Assembly (NCBI GenBank): GCA_018710945.1
Contig: DVIW01000038.1
Coordinates: 1 to 64,000 of the forward strand
From: Candidatus Aphodovivens avistercoris
GTDB lineage: Bacteria; Actinomycetota; Coriobacteriia; Coriobacteriales; Eggerthellaceae
Direction: 5' to 3'
Length of the DNA: 64,000 nt
This document shows, in pieces, positions 11,199 through 20,826 of the stretch. Position 1 is the first letter of the stretch. Every line of letters begins with the position of its first letter. The notes under the pieces were generated by a model that saw nothing but the letters and a program-made list of their open reading frames with translations, made no database searches and was not told the DNA's origin. The position numbers and the translations under genes were made by a program.

Positions 11199-12137
11199 TT
11201 ATAGGCTCATTCGCAGGCGCTCCAGCGCGTCGGCGGAAACGGCGCCCTGCCGCAGGATGCGCGGCGGGTCGCAGGTGCAGTCGAGCACCGTGGAGGCCAC
11301 GCCGCCCGCCGGCTGCGGATCGGTGGCGGGGATGGCGGGAGTTCCGATGCGGGTGGCGGAAGCGGGCAAGGGCGCGGGGGCCACGTCAACTGGAGCTGAA
11401 ACAGCAGCACGCGCGGCGTCGGAGACCGCAGCGGCTGCGGCAGGGGCAACGGAGGTTGCGGCGACCTCGGCGTTTTCGCTATCGACGGCATCCCCAGCGG
11501 CTTCGACACACTCGGCACTTTCGGCGCCTGCGTCGTCCAGCACGGCGGCGACCTGCGCCAAGAATGCAGGGTCAGCCTCACCGAGCGTGGCGGGCGCCGC
11601 GTTGCCCGAGAAGTTCGCCGAGGTGGTGGCAAGCGGCGCGCCGACGGCCCGGATGAGCGCGAGCGCCAACGGATCGGCCGGCATGCGCAACCCCACGGTG
11701 CCTGCCGACGAGCGGAAGGCGGGCGGCACCTTTTCCGACGCGCTCACGATGAGGGTGAGCCCGCCCGGCCAGAACGCGCGCGCCGCCGTCCGGGCCAAGG
11801 CGGGCACGTCGCGTCCATAGCAGTCGAGGTCGGCGAGGTCGGCCACCAACCAGGCGACGGGCTTGCCTGCCGGTCGCCGCTTCAGCCGGAACAGCACGTC
11901 GGGCGAGGCGGCGCTTTCCACGGAGACCCCTACGCCGCACACGGTGTCGGTGGGGAACACCGCCGGCTCGCCGCGCCGCAGCGCCTCCGCCACCCGCTCG
12001 AACGACGCGGCATGGCGTTCCGACACAAGGCTTTCCGCAGCAGAACGCTGCGAGGCGCGCTCCTCAGACGCGAGACGCTCCGACGCGCAGCCCTCCGGCG
12101 CGCGGTGCTCTGGCATGCGGTGCTGCGGCGACCTCAT
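11199..12137 (-). CDS. tsaC: L-threonylcarbamoyladenylate synthase (Sua5/YrdC family) with low-complexity insertions
   Basis: Makes threonylcarbamoyl-AMP for t6A37 modification of tRNA. The YrdC core starts at FERVAEALRRGEPAVFPTDT and contains KRRPAGKPVAWLV and LATTSANFSGNAAP. The family C-terminal signature (GGVASTVLDCT...PRILRQGA) is separated from the core by an insert of about 85 Ala/Val/Ser-rich residues. The N-terminus has about 40 residues of Ser-Glu-Arg/Ala repeats. The ATG at 12137 is chosen for the GGAGGAGG just upstream; a start at 12254 is possible but lacks a site. Function is inferred from the intact core; the insertion is unusual. Confidence 0.9.
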   Translation of the reverse strand: MRSPQHRMPEHRAPEGCASERLASEERASQRSAAESLVSERHAASFERVAEALRRGEPAVFPTDTVCGVGVSVESAASPDVLFRLKRRPAGKPVAWLVADLADLDCYGRDVPALARTAARAFWPGGLTLIVSASEKVPPAFRSSAGTVGLRMPADPLALALIRAVGAPLATTSANFSGNAAPATLGEADPAFLAQVAAVLDDAGAESAECVEAAGDAVDSENAEVAATSVAPAAAAAVSDAARAAVSAPVDVAPAPLPASATRIGTPAIPATDPQPAGGVASTVLDCTCDPPRILRQGAVSADALERLRMSL

Positions 12138-12495
12138 TGGCGCCCTCCTCCCATCATCGGCGATCCGCTCCGTGCCTGGCGTGCTAACCGCGGAAACCTG
12201 CACAACGATGGCAATTCTCCCACGATTAGCGCGGTTGAGCAGCGGCGCAGGCAAGTTTTTCTCGATTAGAGCGGCACGCAGACGAGTTCTCCGCGATTAG
12301 AGCAGCGGCAGCGCGACGGAGGCCTTGGCAGCGCGCCCGCAGCACCATGCTGACGGCGTCTCGCCCTCAGTGACAACCGGGGTCCGACAGACCACGCGCC
12401 TCCTCTGAAGCCCGCACGGAGCAGCCCTGATGGTGGCCGAGAGGAGTGCAGCTGCCGCGCCTCCCTGAAGCCCGTACGGAGCAGCGTCCCGCGCC
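12138..12495. other. intergenic repeats between tsaC and the ECF operon
   Basis: No gene is seen in this 358-nt stretch. It holds several short degenerate repeats. CGATTAGAGC-like units occur near 12219, 12262 and 12293, each preceded by a TTCTC-like stretch in the later copies. A direct repeat of about 27 nt with the core TGAAGCCCG(C/T)ACGGAGCAG occurs at about 12404-12424 and 12464-12484, 60 nt apart. The second pair lies just downstream of the ecfS-like stop, where a transcript end would be expected, but no clear T-tailed terminator is present. Confidence 0.5.
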
Positions 12496-13245
12496 CTACG
12501 CCTGCAGGCCGAACTTGCGCTTGACGCGGACGAGCTTGCGCTGCCAGGGAACGTAGAGCGCCAGCAGGAACACCGCGGTGGCGACGCCGTGCGTGACGTC
12601 GAAGGGGATGGCCGCCGCGTACACCAGCGCCGCCTGTCCCAGCGTCTCGGGGTGGTAGAACCCCACGATGCTCCACAGGTTCAGCACCACGCCGTACAGC
12701 GGCCCGGACAGAAAGCCGTAGCACAGAAGCGCCACCTTGCCGCGCGCGCCCTGCCGGCCCTCGGCTTCCGGCCGCCCGAACAGCCCCGACGCGGACAGCA
12801 CGCCGCCCAGCCAGCCGACCAGGCCCCAGCCGTACATCTGCCAGGGCGACCAGGGCCCCTGGCCGAAGAAGAAGTTGGACACCAAAGCCGCCAGCGCCCC
12901 CACCAGAAAGCCCGCACGCCGCCCGAACGCCGCGCCCGCGATGATGGCGATGGCCGACACCGGTTTGAAGCTGGGAATGGGAGCGAACAGGATGCGCCCC
13001 GCAGCGGCCAGCGCCGCCAAAACGGCTATGGGCATGGTGTCGCGCAAGCGCGGGCGCGACTGCTCGAAGCCGGCGAAGAACGCCAGCAGGCAACCCAGCA
13101 CCACCACCAGCGACAGCACGGCCGTCTGCTGCACCTGGAACGCGATGCACAGGCCCAGAACCACCGGCACGCCGGCCACGGCCAGCGCCTCGGCGGCCAC
13201 CGAAAGCGCGTGACGGCGCGCATCGCCTTGCTCGGGGACTCTCAT
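12496..13245 (-). CDS. ECF transporter substrate-binding (S) component
   Basis: Integral membrane protein of 249 residues with six or seven hydrophobic spans. In the middle is the S-component-like segment AIAIIAGAAFGRRAGFLVGA, then a Trp-rich loop (GQGPWSPWQMYGWGLVGWLGG). S components bind the vitamin and dock onto the shared T/A module. The start ATG overlaps the stop of the ECF ATPase gene (ATGA at 13242-13245), so the three ECF genes are translationally coupled. Substrate cannot be read from sequence. The upstream cobalamin riboswitch and DUF4430 proteins point to a corrinoid (inference). Confidence 0.85.
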   Translation of the reverse strand: MRVPEQGDARRHALSVAAEALAVAGVPVVLGLCIAFQVQQTAVLSLVVVLGCLLAFFAGFEQSRPRLRDTMPIAVLAALAAAGRILFAPIPSFKPVSAIAIIAGAAFGRRAGFLVGALAALVSNFFFGQGPWSPWQMYGWGLVGWLGGVLSASGLFGRPEAEGRQGARGKVALLCYGFLSGPLYGVVLNLWSIVGFYHPETLGQAALVYAAAIPFDVTHGVATAVFLLALYVPWQRKLVRVKRKFGLQA

Positions 13246-14846
13246 AGCAGGGCTCCGAACAGGCGCGATTCTTTGTTGGGGCGGTACACCAGGTTGTTGG
13301 CGAAGAAGCGGTCGACCGGCTCGGTGCAGGCCAGCTCGCCGTCGAACACCATGGACGCCTCGTCGGCGGCGGCAAGCGCGAAGTCCAGATCGTGCGTCAC
13401 CAGCACCACGGTGCGGCCCTCGTCGGCCAAAGCGCGGATCAGCCGCACCTCGTCGGCGCACGACGAGGGATCGAGCCCCTTGGTGGGCTCGTCCAAGAAG
13501 AGCAGCTGCGGATCGGCCAGCAGAAGCTTCGCCAACGCCAGCTTCTGCCGCTGCCCTCCCGAAAGGTCGTAGGGGTGCTGGCGCCTGCATTCCACCAGAC
13601 CGAAGCGGGAAAGCGCCACCTCCTCGTCCTGCGCGGAATACCCGCAGCGGCCGCGCCATTCGGCAAGCTCCTCCTCCACGGTGTCGCAGACGAACAGCGC
13701 CTTGGGGTCCTGGGGCAGGTAAGCTTGGCTTGACGACCAAGGGTTCACCACCTTGCCGCGCTGCGGCTTCAGGATGCCCGCCAGAAGCTTGAGCAGCGTG
13801 GACTTGCCGCAGCCGTTGCCGCCTACCACGGCGTGCACGCTGCCACGGACCACCTGCATGTCCAGCCCGCGCAGCACCCAGTCGGAATCGCGACGGTAGC
13901 GGAAGCACGCTTCGCGCGCCGAGAGCGCCTCCGCGCCCGCCTCCCGCTGCTGCGCCAGGGCGCTCTGACGGCGCTGCCAGCGCGGCGCAAGGCTGCGGCA
14001 CAGCGCCTCACGCGATCCCAGGCCGCCCACTTCTCCCAGGTCGATGCGGCACGTGGCGTAGTCGGCCACGTCCTCGGGCGCATGAGTGGCCATCACCACG
14101 GTGATGCCCAGCTCGCGATTGACGCGCGCCAAAAGGTACAGAAAGCGCTTGCAGGCATTGGGGTCGAGCTGGGCGGTGGGCTCGTCCAGAAGCAGCAGGC
14201 GCGGGCGCAGCGCCAGCACCGCCGCCAGGTTCACCGTCTGCATCTGGCCGCCCGACAGATCCTCGGTGGACTGGCGCACCCATGGCTCGATGCCGAAGAA
14301 ATGCGCCACCTCAGCCACGCGCCGGCGCATCTCGTCGGGCGGCGTCCCCAGGTTCTCCAGGCCGAAGGCCAGCTCGTGCCACACCGTGTCGCAGACGATC
14401 TGCATGGCGGGGTCCTGCATGACGTAGCCCACGGCCGCCGCCGACATGCGGCGGTCGAGCCCGCCGTCTTCGCAGGGCACCGCCCGTCCGTCGCGCAGCA
14501 CGGGATGCCCCAGCACCTCCACCGCGCCGCCGCAAGATCCCACCGGCGCCAGCTCGGGCTTGAGCGAACGCAGAAGCGTGGTCTTGCCGCAGCCGGTGGG
14601 GCCCACGATCACGCAGAACGCACCCTCCTCCACCTCCAGCGAAACGTCCTGCAGCACCTGGCGGCGCCCGCCCTCCCCTTCGTAGGAGAACGAGAAGCCC
14701 TCGACGCGCACCGCAGGCTGCGGCGCAGCCGCCAAACGCCCGTCAAGCGCCCCGCCTTCCGCCCCGGCGACCTGCCGGACGGCGTTTCCTTCCGAAACAG
14801 CGCCTTCTTCCAAGACGGCGCCCTGCGCCGCACGGTCCTCGCTCAT
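13242..14846 (-). CDS. ECF transporter ATPase, two ABC domains fused (EcfA-EcfA')
   Basis: A 534-residue cytosolic ATPase that powers the ECF importer. Domain 1 (about residues 45-280) has Walker A GPTGCGKTT, signature LSGGQMQTVNLA and Walker B LLLLDEPTAQLDP. Domain 2 (about 305-520) has GGNGCGKST, LSGGQRQKLALA and LLFLDEPTKGLDP. Both sites look competent. A short acidic/Ala-rich leader precedes domain 1. The start ATG overlaps the EcfT stop (ATGA at 14843-14846), and its own stop overlaps the S component start. Fusion of the two ATPases into one chain is common in actinobacterial ECF systems. Confidence 0.95.
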   Translation of the reverse strand: MSEDRAAQGAVLEEGAVSEGNAVRQVAGAEGGALDGRLAAAPQPAVRVEGFSFSYEGEGGRRQVLQDVSLEVEEGAFCVIVGPTGCGKTTLLRSLKPELAPVGSCGGAVEVLGHPVLRDGRAVPCEDGGLDRRMSAAAVGYVMQDPAMQIVCDTVWHELAFGLENLGTPPDEMRRRVAEVAHFFGIEPWVRQSTEDLSGGQMQTVNLAAVLALRPRLLLLDEPTAQLDPNACKRFLYLLARVNRELGITVVMATHAPEDVADYATCRIDLGEVGGLGSREALCRSLAPRWQRRQSALAQQREAGAEALSAREACFRYRRDSDWVLRGLDMQVVRGSVHAVVGGNGCGKSTLLKLLAGILKPQRGKVVNPWSSSQAYLPQDPKALFVCDTVEEELAEWRGRCGYSAQDEEVALSRFGLVECRRQHPYDLSGGQRQKLALAKLLLADPQLLFLDEPTKGLDPSSCADEVRLIRALADEGRTVVLVTHDLDFALAAADEASMVFDGELACTEPVDRFFANNLVYRPNKESRLFGALL

Positions 14847-15715
14847 CGGCGCCACAGCCACCACTCCTTCGCTTGCAAGACGACGGGCACCGCCATGAGC
14901 AGCGCGTACGGCGCGTACAGCCACCAGGGGCCGAAGGCGCCCAACGTCGGGTAGAACGAATAATCCAAACAGACGGCCAGGGCGAACGCGCCCGAAACCG
15001 CGGCCAGAACGACGATGACGCCCAGCACCGCCGCATCGGCACGGCCGAAGCGGTAGCGGCGATAGGAGGTGCGGCGCGCACCGCAGTCGTAGCCGCGGGC
15101 GCGCATGGCGTCGCTGCGCTCGATGCCGTCCTCCATGCCCCATCCCATCAGCACCGACACGATGCGCAGCCTCCCCGCCGCGCGCTCCTTCTTCGTGCGG
15201 GGAGCGGCCGCGCTGGCGGCATCCTGGGCGGCGGCGACGGTGCGCCCGCGAGCGACGAACTGGGGAACCAGGCGCATCACCTGCGACACCATCAGCGACA
15301 CCGTGGGCAACGCATTGCCGAACAGGGCAAGCGAGTTGGCGCTGTCCATGCAGGCGGCATACGACGAGAACCACAGGAACACGCTCGCCAGCATGCAACC
15401 CGAGCACGCGCCGTAGACAAGCGACTCCGCGTACACCGCAGTGGGCCCGATGCGCAGAAGCTCAGTGGATCCCGAGCCGCTGAACAGGGGGTTCGCGATG
15501 GTCACGATGAGCATGAGCGGCACGGCCCAGGCAAGCGAGCGCACTGTGGGACGCGCGCCCCGCGTCACGCACGAGCACGCCAGGGCGCCCGCCAACGACA
15601 GCGCGCAGAACACGGGCTGCAGCGCCGCCATGGAGATGACGATGGCGCACGCCAGAAAGGCGAACGCCACCGCTGGATGGTAGGTTGCGAATGCGTTGGG
15701 CTTGGCATCGAGCAT
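14843..15715 (-). CDS. ECF transporter transmembrane (T) component
   Basis: A 290-residue membrane protein that connects the S component to the ATPases. It has hydrophobic spans at both ends and a long cytosolic helical region. Two Ala-Arg-Gly motifs are visible (QFVARGRT and SDAMRARGYD); these ARG motifs are the coupling helices that dock into the ATPases in EcfT proteins. It starts 27 nt after the DUF4430 membrane protein gene and overlaps the ATPase gene by 4 nt. A complete dedicated T-A-A-S set makes this a group I (stand-alone) ECF transporter. Confidence 0.93.
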   Translation of the reverse strand: MLDAKPNAFATYHPAVAFAFLACAIVISMAALQPVFCALSLAGALACSCVTRGARPTVRSLAWAVPLMLIVTIANPLFSGSGSTELLRIGPTAVYAESLVYGACSGCMLASVFLWFSSYAACMDSANSLALFGNALPTVSLMVSQVMRLVPQFVARGRTVAAAQDAASAAAPRTKKERAAGRLRIVSVLMGWGMEDGIERSDAMRARGYDCGARRTSYRRYRFGRADAAVLGVIVVLAAVSGAFALAVCLDYSFYPTLGAFGPWWLYAPYALLMAVPVVLQAKEWWLWRR

Positions 15716-15742
15716 GGATGCGCTCCGTCGGCCGACCGGCCG

Positions 15743-16699
15743 CTACGCCTTCTCGGTGACGTACACCCACGACACGGCGTCGCCGTTGGACAGCACGGTG
15801 CCGGTGGATGCGTTGTTGATGAACACGCCGTTGACGTAGTAGGTCCAGCCGCTCTCGTCGCCGCAGTCGAACTCCGCCAGGCCGCCGATGCCCTTGACGT
15901 ACATGCCGAACTGGCTGGGGCTGGCGTTGACGGAAAGCCCAGCCTGCTGCGCCGCCGCAAGCAGCGCGTCATAGGCGGTGGCGCCCTCCTCAAGCGTCAC
16001 CGTGGTGACCAGCGAAACGGGCGAGCCCGCAGCGCTGGAGTCGATGGACACCGCTACCGACAGGCCGGCAGGCTGCTGCGAACCGGAACCCGAAGATGCG
16101 CCGCCGCCCGACCCGCCAGCCGAAGACGACGATCCGCTGGTCGAGCCAGAGTTGGAGCCAGAGCCGGAATCAGAGCCGGAGCCGGAGCCCGCGGCGGTCC
16201 CGGAGCCGTCGGATCCAGCAGCGCCCGTCGACGCAGCGGCGTCTTGAGAGCCCTGGGAATCCTTCGCTGCGCCGTCGGCGTCGGCCGCGTCGGAGCCGGA
16301 TGCGTCGGCGGCCTCCTCGGCCTCGCCCGCCTCGCCTGCCGCCTGCGCAGACGCCGCCTTGGCGCTCTCCTGCGGTGCGAAGCCGCCGGCAAGCGCGAAG
16401 GCGGACACGCCGATCAGCGCCACGCACAGCACCGCAACGCCGGCCAGGGCGGCCTTCAAGCCCGCGCCGCGGCGCGGGGCGCGGGGCGCGGGGCCGTCGG
16501 AGCGCTTGGAGCCCGCACCCTGCCCCCCGGATTCCGGCCCTGTTCCAACAGGCTGCGCATCAACCGGCATCGTCGTTCCGGCTGCGTCCTGGCCAGCCGC
16601 AGCGGACGCATCGTCGCGCGCCGCGTCCGCCACGGGCATCTTCTCCGTCTCGTCAAGCCCCGCGTAGATAGCCGAGGCATGTCGCTTCTCTTCCGCCAT
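15743..16699 (-). CDS. membrane-anchored DUF4430 protein (transcobalamin-C-like domain)
   Basis: A 318-residue protein with a cytosolic N-terminus (about 80 residues, start MAEEKRHASAIYAGLDE), one membrane span (about 81-106), an extracytoplasmic Gly/Ser/Ala-rich linker of about 115 residues and a C-terminal DUF4430 domain (about 225-318). The domain shows SPVSLVTTVTLEEGATAYDA and SGWTYYVNGVFI, the usual pattern of the transcobalamin-C-like fold. Its start is 1 nt after the giant surface gene stop and it is followed by EcfT, so it probably presents ligand to the ECF importer (inference). The N-terminal SAIYAGLDE motif recurs in the paralogue at 42351-43175. Confidence 0.88.
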   Translation of the reverse strand: MAEEKRHASAIYAGLDETEKMPVADAARDDASAAAGQDAAGTTMPVDAQPVGTGPESGGQGAGSKRSDGPAPRAPRRGAGLKAALAGVAVLCVALIGVSAFALAGGFAPQESAKAASAQAAGEAGEAEEAADASGSDAADADGAAKDSQGSQDAAASTGAAGSDGSGTAAGSGSGSDSGSGSNSGSTSGSSSSAGGSGGGASSGSGSQQPAGLSVAVSIDSSAAGSPVSLVTTVTLEEGATAYDALLAAAQQAGLSVNASPSQFGMYVKGIGGLAEFDCGDESGWTYYVNGVFINNASTGTVLSNGDAVSWVYVTEKA

Positions 16700-16700
16700 G

Positions 16701-19700
16701 CTAGCGCACCTCCCCTTCGCGACGGAACATGCGGTACGCCCACAGGCCCACGCCTGCCAGGCCGCATGCGCCTACGACGATGCCCGCCACGGGCAGCCAC
16801 TGCGGCAGCCCGCCAAGAACGGACCCCTGTTCCGCCGCAGCCGCGTCATCTGCGGAAGCGTCGGCCAGCAGCGCCTTGGCAGAGCCGGCCGCCGCCGCGC
16901 TGACCGCAACGTCCTCGCCATCCTGCGCATCCTGCTGCACCGCGTCGGCGGCGTTCTGCACGAGCGGGTTGCCCGTCAGGATGAGAGGAGCCGTCTTCGA
17001 GGGGTTGCTGCCAGTATCGTCAGTCGTGGAAGGGTCCTTCTGGGTTTCGTTCTCATTCTCGTTCCCGGAGCCGCCGTCGGAACCGTCGTCCCCCTTCCCG
17101 TCATCGGTGGCGGGAGGGTTCGGGAAACCGCTCTCCGACGGAGCGACGGCGAACAGGGTGCCGGAATCGTTGACGTAGTACAGCGTGCCATCGGGCCCGC
17201 ACGCCACGGAAGTCATCGAGTATTCCTGATGGTCCTCGTCGGGCAGGTAGGCAAGCTGCGCCTCGGCGTCGCCCACCTTGTACAGGTAGATGCCGCCCGG
17301 CTTGGCGTTGCAGGTGAAGTACACGTAGGTCCCCGACGCCTGCGTGGACACGAGCGGCGTGGACTTCGACTCGGTGGGCAGCGCGTTGCCGCCGCCGTAC
17401 GTGGTCACGGAGCGCTCCACCTTCAAGGACGCCTCGTCGATCACGGCCAGCACGCCGCCGTACGTCGTTGCGCCCCATTGGTTGGTCGTGCCCTCTATCG
17501 AAGCGCCGGTGAGGTAGATCTTGCCGCCCGCCACCGTGGGCGTGGACGTGGTGGAAGAAGCGAACTTCACGGCACCGAGCTCGCGCACCGCGCCCGTTTC
17601 GGCGTCGATGGACAGCTTGTGCAGCACGCCGTCCTTCGAAGCCACGAGCGCCGTGCCCTCTTGCGTGCCCGCCACCACGGAGGAACGGATCTGAACGCCC
17701 AGATCAAGGGAGGAAGCCACCTCGCCCGTCGTGGCGTCGAGCACGGTCAGGCTCCCGTTGTCGTCGCCGATGACCGCCCAATCGCCCAGGATCGCCGCGC
17801 CCGACCAGTAGTAGCCGCATTCGCTGTTGGCATGGCTCCATTTCACCGAGCCGTCCGCCAGGCTCACGCACAGAACGTAGCCGCTCGCCGATCCGTCATC
17901 GGAGGGCTTCGAAACGGTGGCGAAGTACACGCAGCCGTTCGAGATCGTAAGCGTGCTGAGCGACTGATGCGCACCCTTGCCTTCGATCTGGGAGAGCGTG
18001 CCGGTCACCCATACGGTGGCCAGCTCGTCAGCGGTGAGCGCCTGCAGGCGGCCACCCGTGAGCGGCACCACGATGATGCCGTCGGAATACACCATGCGCG
18101 CGATCGAGTCGATGTCCGCCGCCAGCGGGGCGGTTTTCAGCACCTCGCCCGTCGCCGGGTCGCGCTGCTGCAGCTCGTCGCCCAACGCCACGTAGAGGTA
18201 CGTGGTGCCCGTGGCGGGATCGGTTGCGAAAATCGGGTCGGAGATGTAGGTGCCGTACTCCGTGACGGGGTCCTTCATCTGGTCCTTCCACACCTCTTCG
18301 GCGCCCGTCGTGGGCGTGGGGGCGTCGGTCGCCGCAGCGCCGGTGCCGAAGCCCGGCCAGCTGGAATCCCAGTCGGGGCGCTCGGCATCGGGGTCGGTCG
18401 GGAACTCCTCCTCGTCGCCGAACGAAGGGATGTCGGAGCGGAAGGAGCTGTAGTAGAAGAGCACCTCGTCGCCCGTGGCGAACTCGTGTCCCTGCTCCAG
18501 TGCGCCGCCGTTGTCGGTCACTTCGCCCAGGTAGTCGAGGATGAGGTCGTATCCCTCCCCGTTGACGTAGGGATACCAGGCTTTGCTGCCGTCCTCCACC
18601 ATCCACCAGTCGGGATCGACTTCCGCGCCGACAAGCGCTTCGCCTTCGGGAGAGGTAACGGACTTGATGTAGACGCCCGAGCCGTCGCTGTCATCGAGGA
18701 CGACAAGCTCATGTTCGAGCCCCGTCGCCGCGAACAGCGCCTTGGCAACCTCCACGCCCGTGGCGCCCTTGTACACGCTGATCGTCGTGGCAGGCGCCCA
18801 TTCCTGCGGATTGCCGTCCGCATCGGCGCCGATGACGCCGCCCTGCATGGTGACGACCTCGGTCAGAGCGTCGGCAGAGCCGTACTGCACCTGCACGGAG
18901 TCGTCGGCCTCGATCACGCGATTGGGGTCGGAGCATGCTTCGCCGTTGACGAAGACCGTCCACTGCCGGTCATCGCTCTCGTAGTACAGCTTCTTGCCTG
19001 AAGAAGAGGCAAGCCCGTTGACCGAGAACGACCCGTTGGGATTGTTGTAGAAGTCGGCCTCGATGCCCGCCGCCTTGAACTGCTCCTCCAGATAGGCGAG
19101 CAGCTTGGTGCCCGCCGTCACGTCGACCGTCCCTTCAGGCACCCACACATCGGGCAGATCGGACGCCGACGCGTCGATGACCGAGAACGTGGTGTCGATG
19201 CGGTTGAGCTCATCGTCGCTCGGCAGCGTGGCGCCCCAGGCAGAGTAGTACCAGGTGACTGTCATGCCCTCGGTCAAGGTGTCGAAGGAAACGCCCAGCT
19301 CTGACGATTTGCCATTCACGAACGGCTGCCAGTAGCGCCCCGTCGCATCGTCCCAACCGAGCACCTCCCCCGTAAACGGGGAGGTCATCGTCTCCAGATA
19401 CGCGCCAGACTCGCTGAAAGACGCGTAATATTCCTGACCGAGCGCTTCGAACGCCGCCTCCGAAGCGTCCCACGCGTTCGGCTGCGCGCCGTCCTCGATG
19501 GGCACCGTGACCGTAGTCTGCCCCCAGAACGTGTCGGTTCCGTTCGCATCGGGGCCGACCACCTTCACGCGCGCATGGATGGAGTCTTGGGAGACATCCG
19601 GAATCGACGAGATGTTGAAGCACAGGACGATGTCCTCCGACGTCTGTACGGCATCACCCAGCTGGCCAAACCATCCCGTACGCTCGCCATCACGGAATAC

Positions 19701-20795
19701 GTACCAGTTGGCGAAGTCGTTGCTCGTGTTCGTCGTACGCCCGTCCGGCGACGTGATGGACTTCACGATGTCGCTACCCATGTCCGTGCCGAACTCGTAC
19801 TGGAGTCCCAGCTGGTCGAACGCCGCAGACAGCACCGTCTTCATATCGGAACCTGCCGTCACCGTTACCGGCAGCTCATACATCCAGTATTCGTAATGGG
19901 ATGAAGAACCTTCGTACACCTTGCCGATCACCGACACCGTGGGCGCCACCATCGCGGCAGGCTCATCGGAGTTGCCATCGTCATCGCCCAGCTCGCTTTC
20001 GTCGGGAAGCTCGTCCCCCCAAAGCGAGTAATACCAGACCACTTTGTCACCCGGCTGCAGCGTCAGGCTCCCAGCGCCCAGGTCAGATGGCGCTCCGTTG
20101 ATGTACAGCTGCCACATCATTTCCGTGGCGGCATCGTAAGCCGCGAGCGTAACGTTGGGATCATGCGGAGAGGTGATGCTTTCAAGCGACCAGCCGTACT
20201 GCCCGTCTGGATCGTAGCTCGCCGTGATGCCCTTTTGCTCGAACAACGCCTCAGTAAGGTCGGCAGCCGTGGAGCCCTCAGGAAGCTCGATGGTCGTTTC
20301 GCCCGCCCACAGCTCGTCGTTGCCCGCCGCGTCATTGCCGATGATCGCTATCGACGCCTCGATCTGCTCCTCGTCCGCAGCACCGTCATCAGACGAAAGC
20401 GCCTGCGCCCCGCTCGGCGCGCTTGACGCCGCTGCTGCTGCGGGGTCGCCAGAGGCATTCCCGTCCGCCTCCATGGCAGCATCCGAAGCGTCACCCTCAA
20501 GCGAATCGGCGCTCAGATCAGGCTGGCCGTCTGCGTCCTGCCCGTCTTCGCCACCGCCAACCGTCTCCGACGACGCAGCGGCTTCTTCGCCGTTCCCCGC
20601 TTCGCCTTCCGTCGTTGCTTCGCTTTGCACCGCCACCTCGGCGTCCGGCGCAGCGTCAGACGACGCGCCGGCGGACGCCCATGCCGCCATGGGCACGAGG
20701 CTGAACGCGAATGCAAGTGAGAGCAGTACCGTGAACGCCTTCGAGGCGAGGGTCGCCGCGCGCGACGGGGCGCGGCACGTAGTGGATCCGGACAT
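16701..20795 (-). CDS. giant surface protein with five DUF4430 domains and a PQQ-like beta-propeller
   Basis: A 1364-residue exported protein. A signal peptide covers residues 1-40, followed by a ~100-residue acidic low-complexity region. Five DUF4430 repeats lie at about 146-262, 285-395, 407-522, 534-640 and 645-785, each with a W-x-x-(Y/F)-(I/V)-NG-type motif such as WQLYINGAP, WQPFVNGK and WYPYVNGE. A PQQ/BamB-like propeller (about 830-1245) follows, then an acidic Thr/Ser/Asn-rich linker and a C-terminal span (about 1333-1354). DUF4430 is the transcobalamin-C-like domain, so corrinoid binding is inferred, supported by the cobalamin riboswitch just upstream. The ATG at 20795 follows GGGAGAAAGG by 8 nt. 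It is the first gene of a five-gene operon. Confidence 0.88.
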   Translation of the reverse strand: MSGSTTCRAPSRAATLASKAFTVLLSLAFAFSLVPMAAWASAGASSDAAPDAEVAVQSEATTEGEAGNGEEAAASSETVGGGEDGQDADGQPDLSADSLEGDASDAAMEADGNASGDPAAAAASSAPSGAQALSSDDGAADEEQIEASIAIIGNDAAGNDELWAGETTIELPEGSTAADLTEALFEQKGITASYDPDGQYGWSLESITSPHDPNVTLAAYDAATEMMWQLYINGAPSDLGAGSLTLQPGDKVVWYYSLWGDELPDESELGDDDGNSDEPAAMVAPTVSVIGKVYEGSSSHYEYWMYELPVTVTAGSDMKTVLSAAFDQLGLQYEFGTDMGSDIVKSITSPDGRTTNTSNDFANWYVFRDGERTGWFGQLGDAVQTSEDIVLCFNISSIPDVSQDSIHARVKVVGPDANGTDTFWGQTTVTVPIEDGAQPNAWDASEAAFEALGQEYYASFSESGAYLETMTSPFTGEVLGWDDATGRYWQPFVNGKSSELGVSFDTLTEGMTVTWYYSAWGATLPSDDELNRIDTTFSVIDASASDLPDVWVPEGTVDVTAGTKLLAYLEEQFKAAGIEADFYNNPNGSFSVNGLASSSGKKLYYESDDRQWTVFVNGEACSDPNRVIEADDSVQVQYGSADALTEVVTMQGGVIGADADGNPQEWAPATTISVYKGATGVEVAKALFAATGLEHELVVLDDSDGSGVYIKSVTSPEGEALVGAEVDPDWWMVEDGSKAWYPYVNGEGYDLILDYLGEVTDNGGALEQGHEFATGDEVLFYYSSFRSDIPSFGDEEEFPTDPDAERPDWDSSWPGFGTGAAATDAPTPTTGAEEVWKDQMKDPVTEYGTYISDPIFATDPATGTTYLYVALGDELQQRDPATGEVLKTAPLAADIDSIARMVYSDGIIVVPLTGGRLQALTADELATVWVTGTLSQIEGKGAHQSLSTLTISNGCVYFATVSKPSDDGSASGYVLCVSLADGSVKWSHANSECGYYWSGAAILGDWAVIGDDNGSLTVLDATTGEVASSLDLGVQIRSSVVAGTQEGTALVASKDGVLHKLSIDAETGAVRELGAVKFASSTTSTPTVAGGKIYLTGASIEGTTNQWGATTYGGVLAVIDEASLKVERSVTTYGGGNALPTESKSTPLVSTQASGTYVYFTCNAKPGGIYLYKVGDAEAQLAYLPDEDHQEYSMTSVACGPDGTLYYVNDSGTLFAVAPSESGFPNPPATDDGKGDDGSDGGSGNENENETQKDPSTTDDTGSNPSKTAPLILTGNPLVQNAADAVQQDAQDGEDVAVSAAAAGSAKALLADASADDAAAAEQGSVLGGLPQWLPVAGIVVGACGLAGVGLWAYRMFRREGEVR

Positions 20796-20826
20796 GCGGA
20801 AAACCTTTCTCCCAGGGCCAAAGCTT

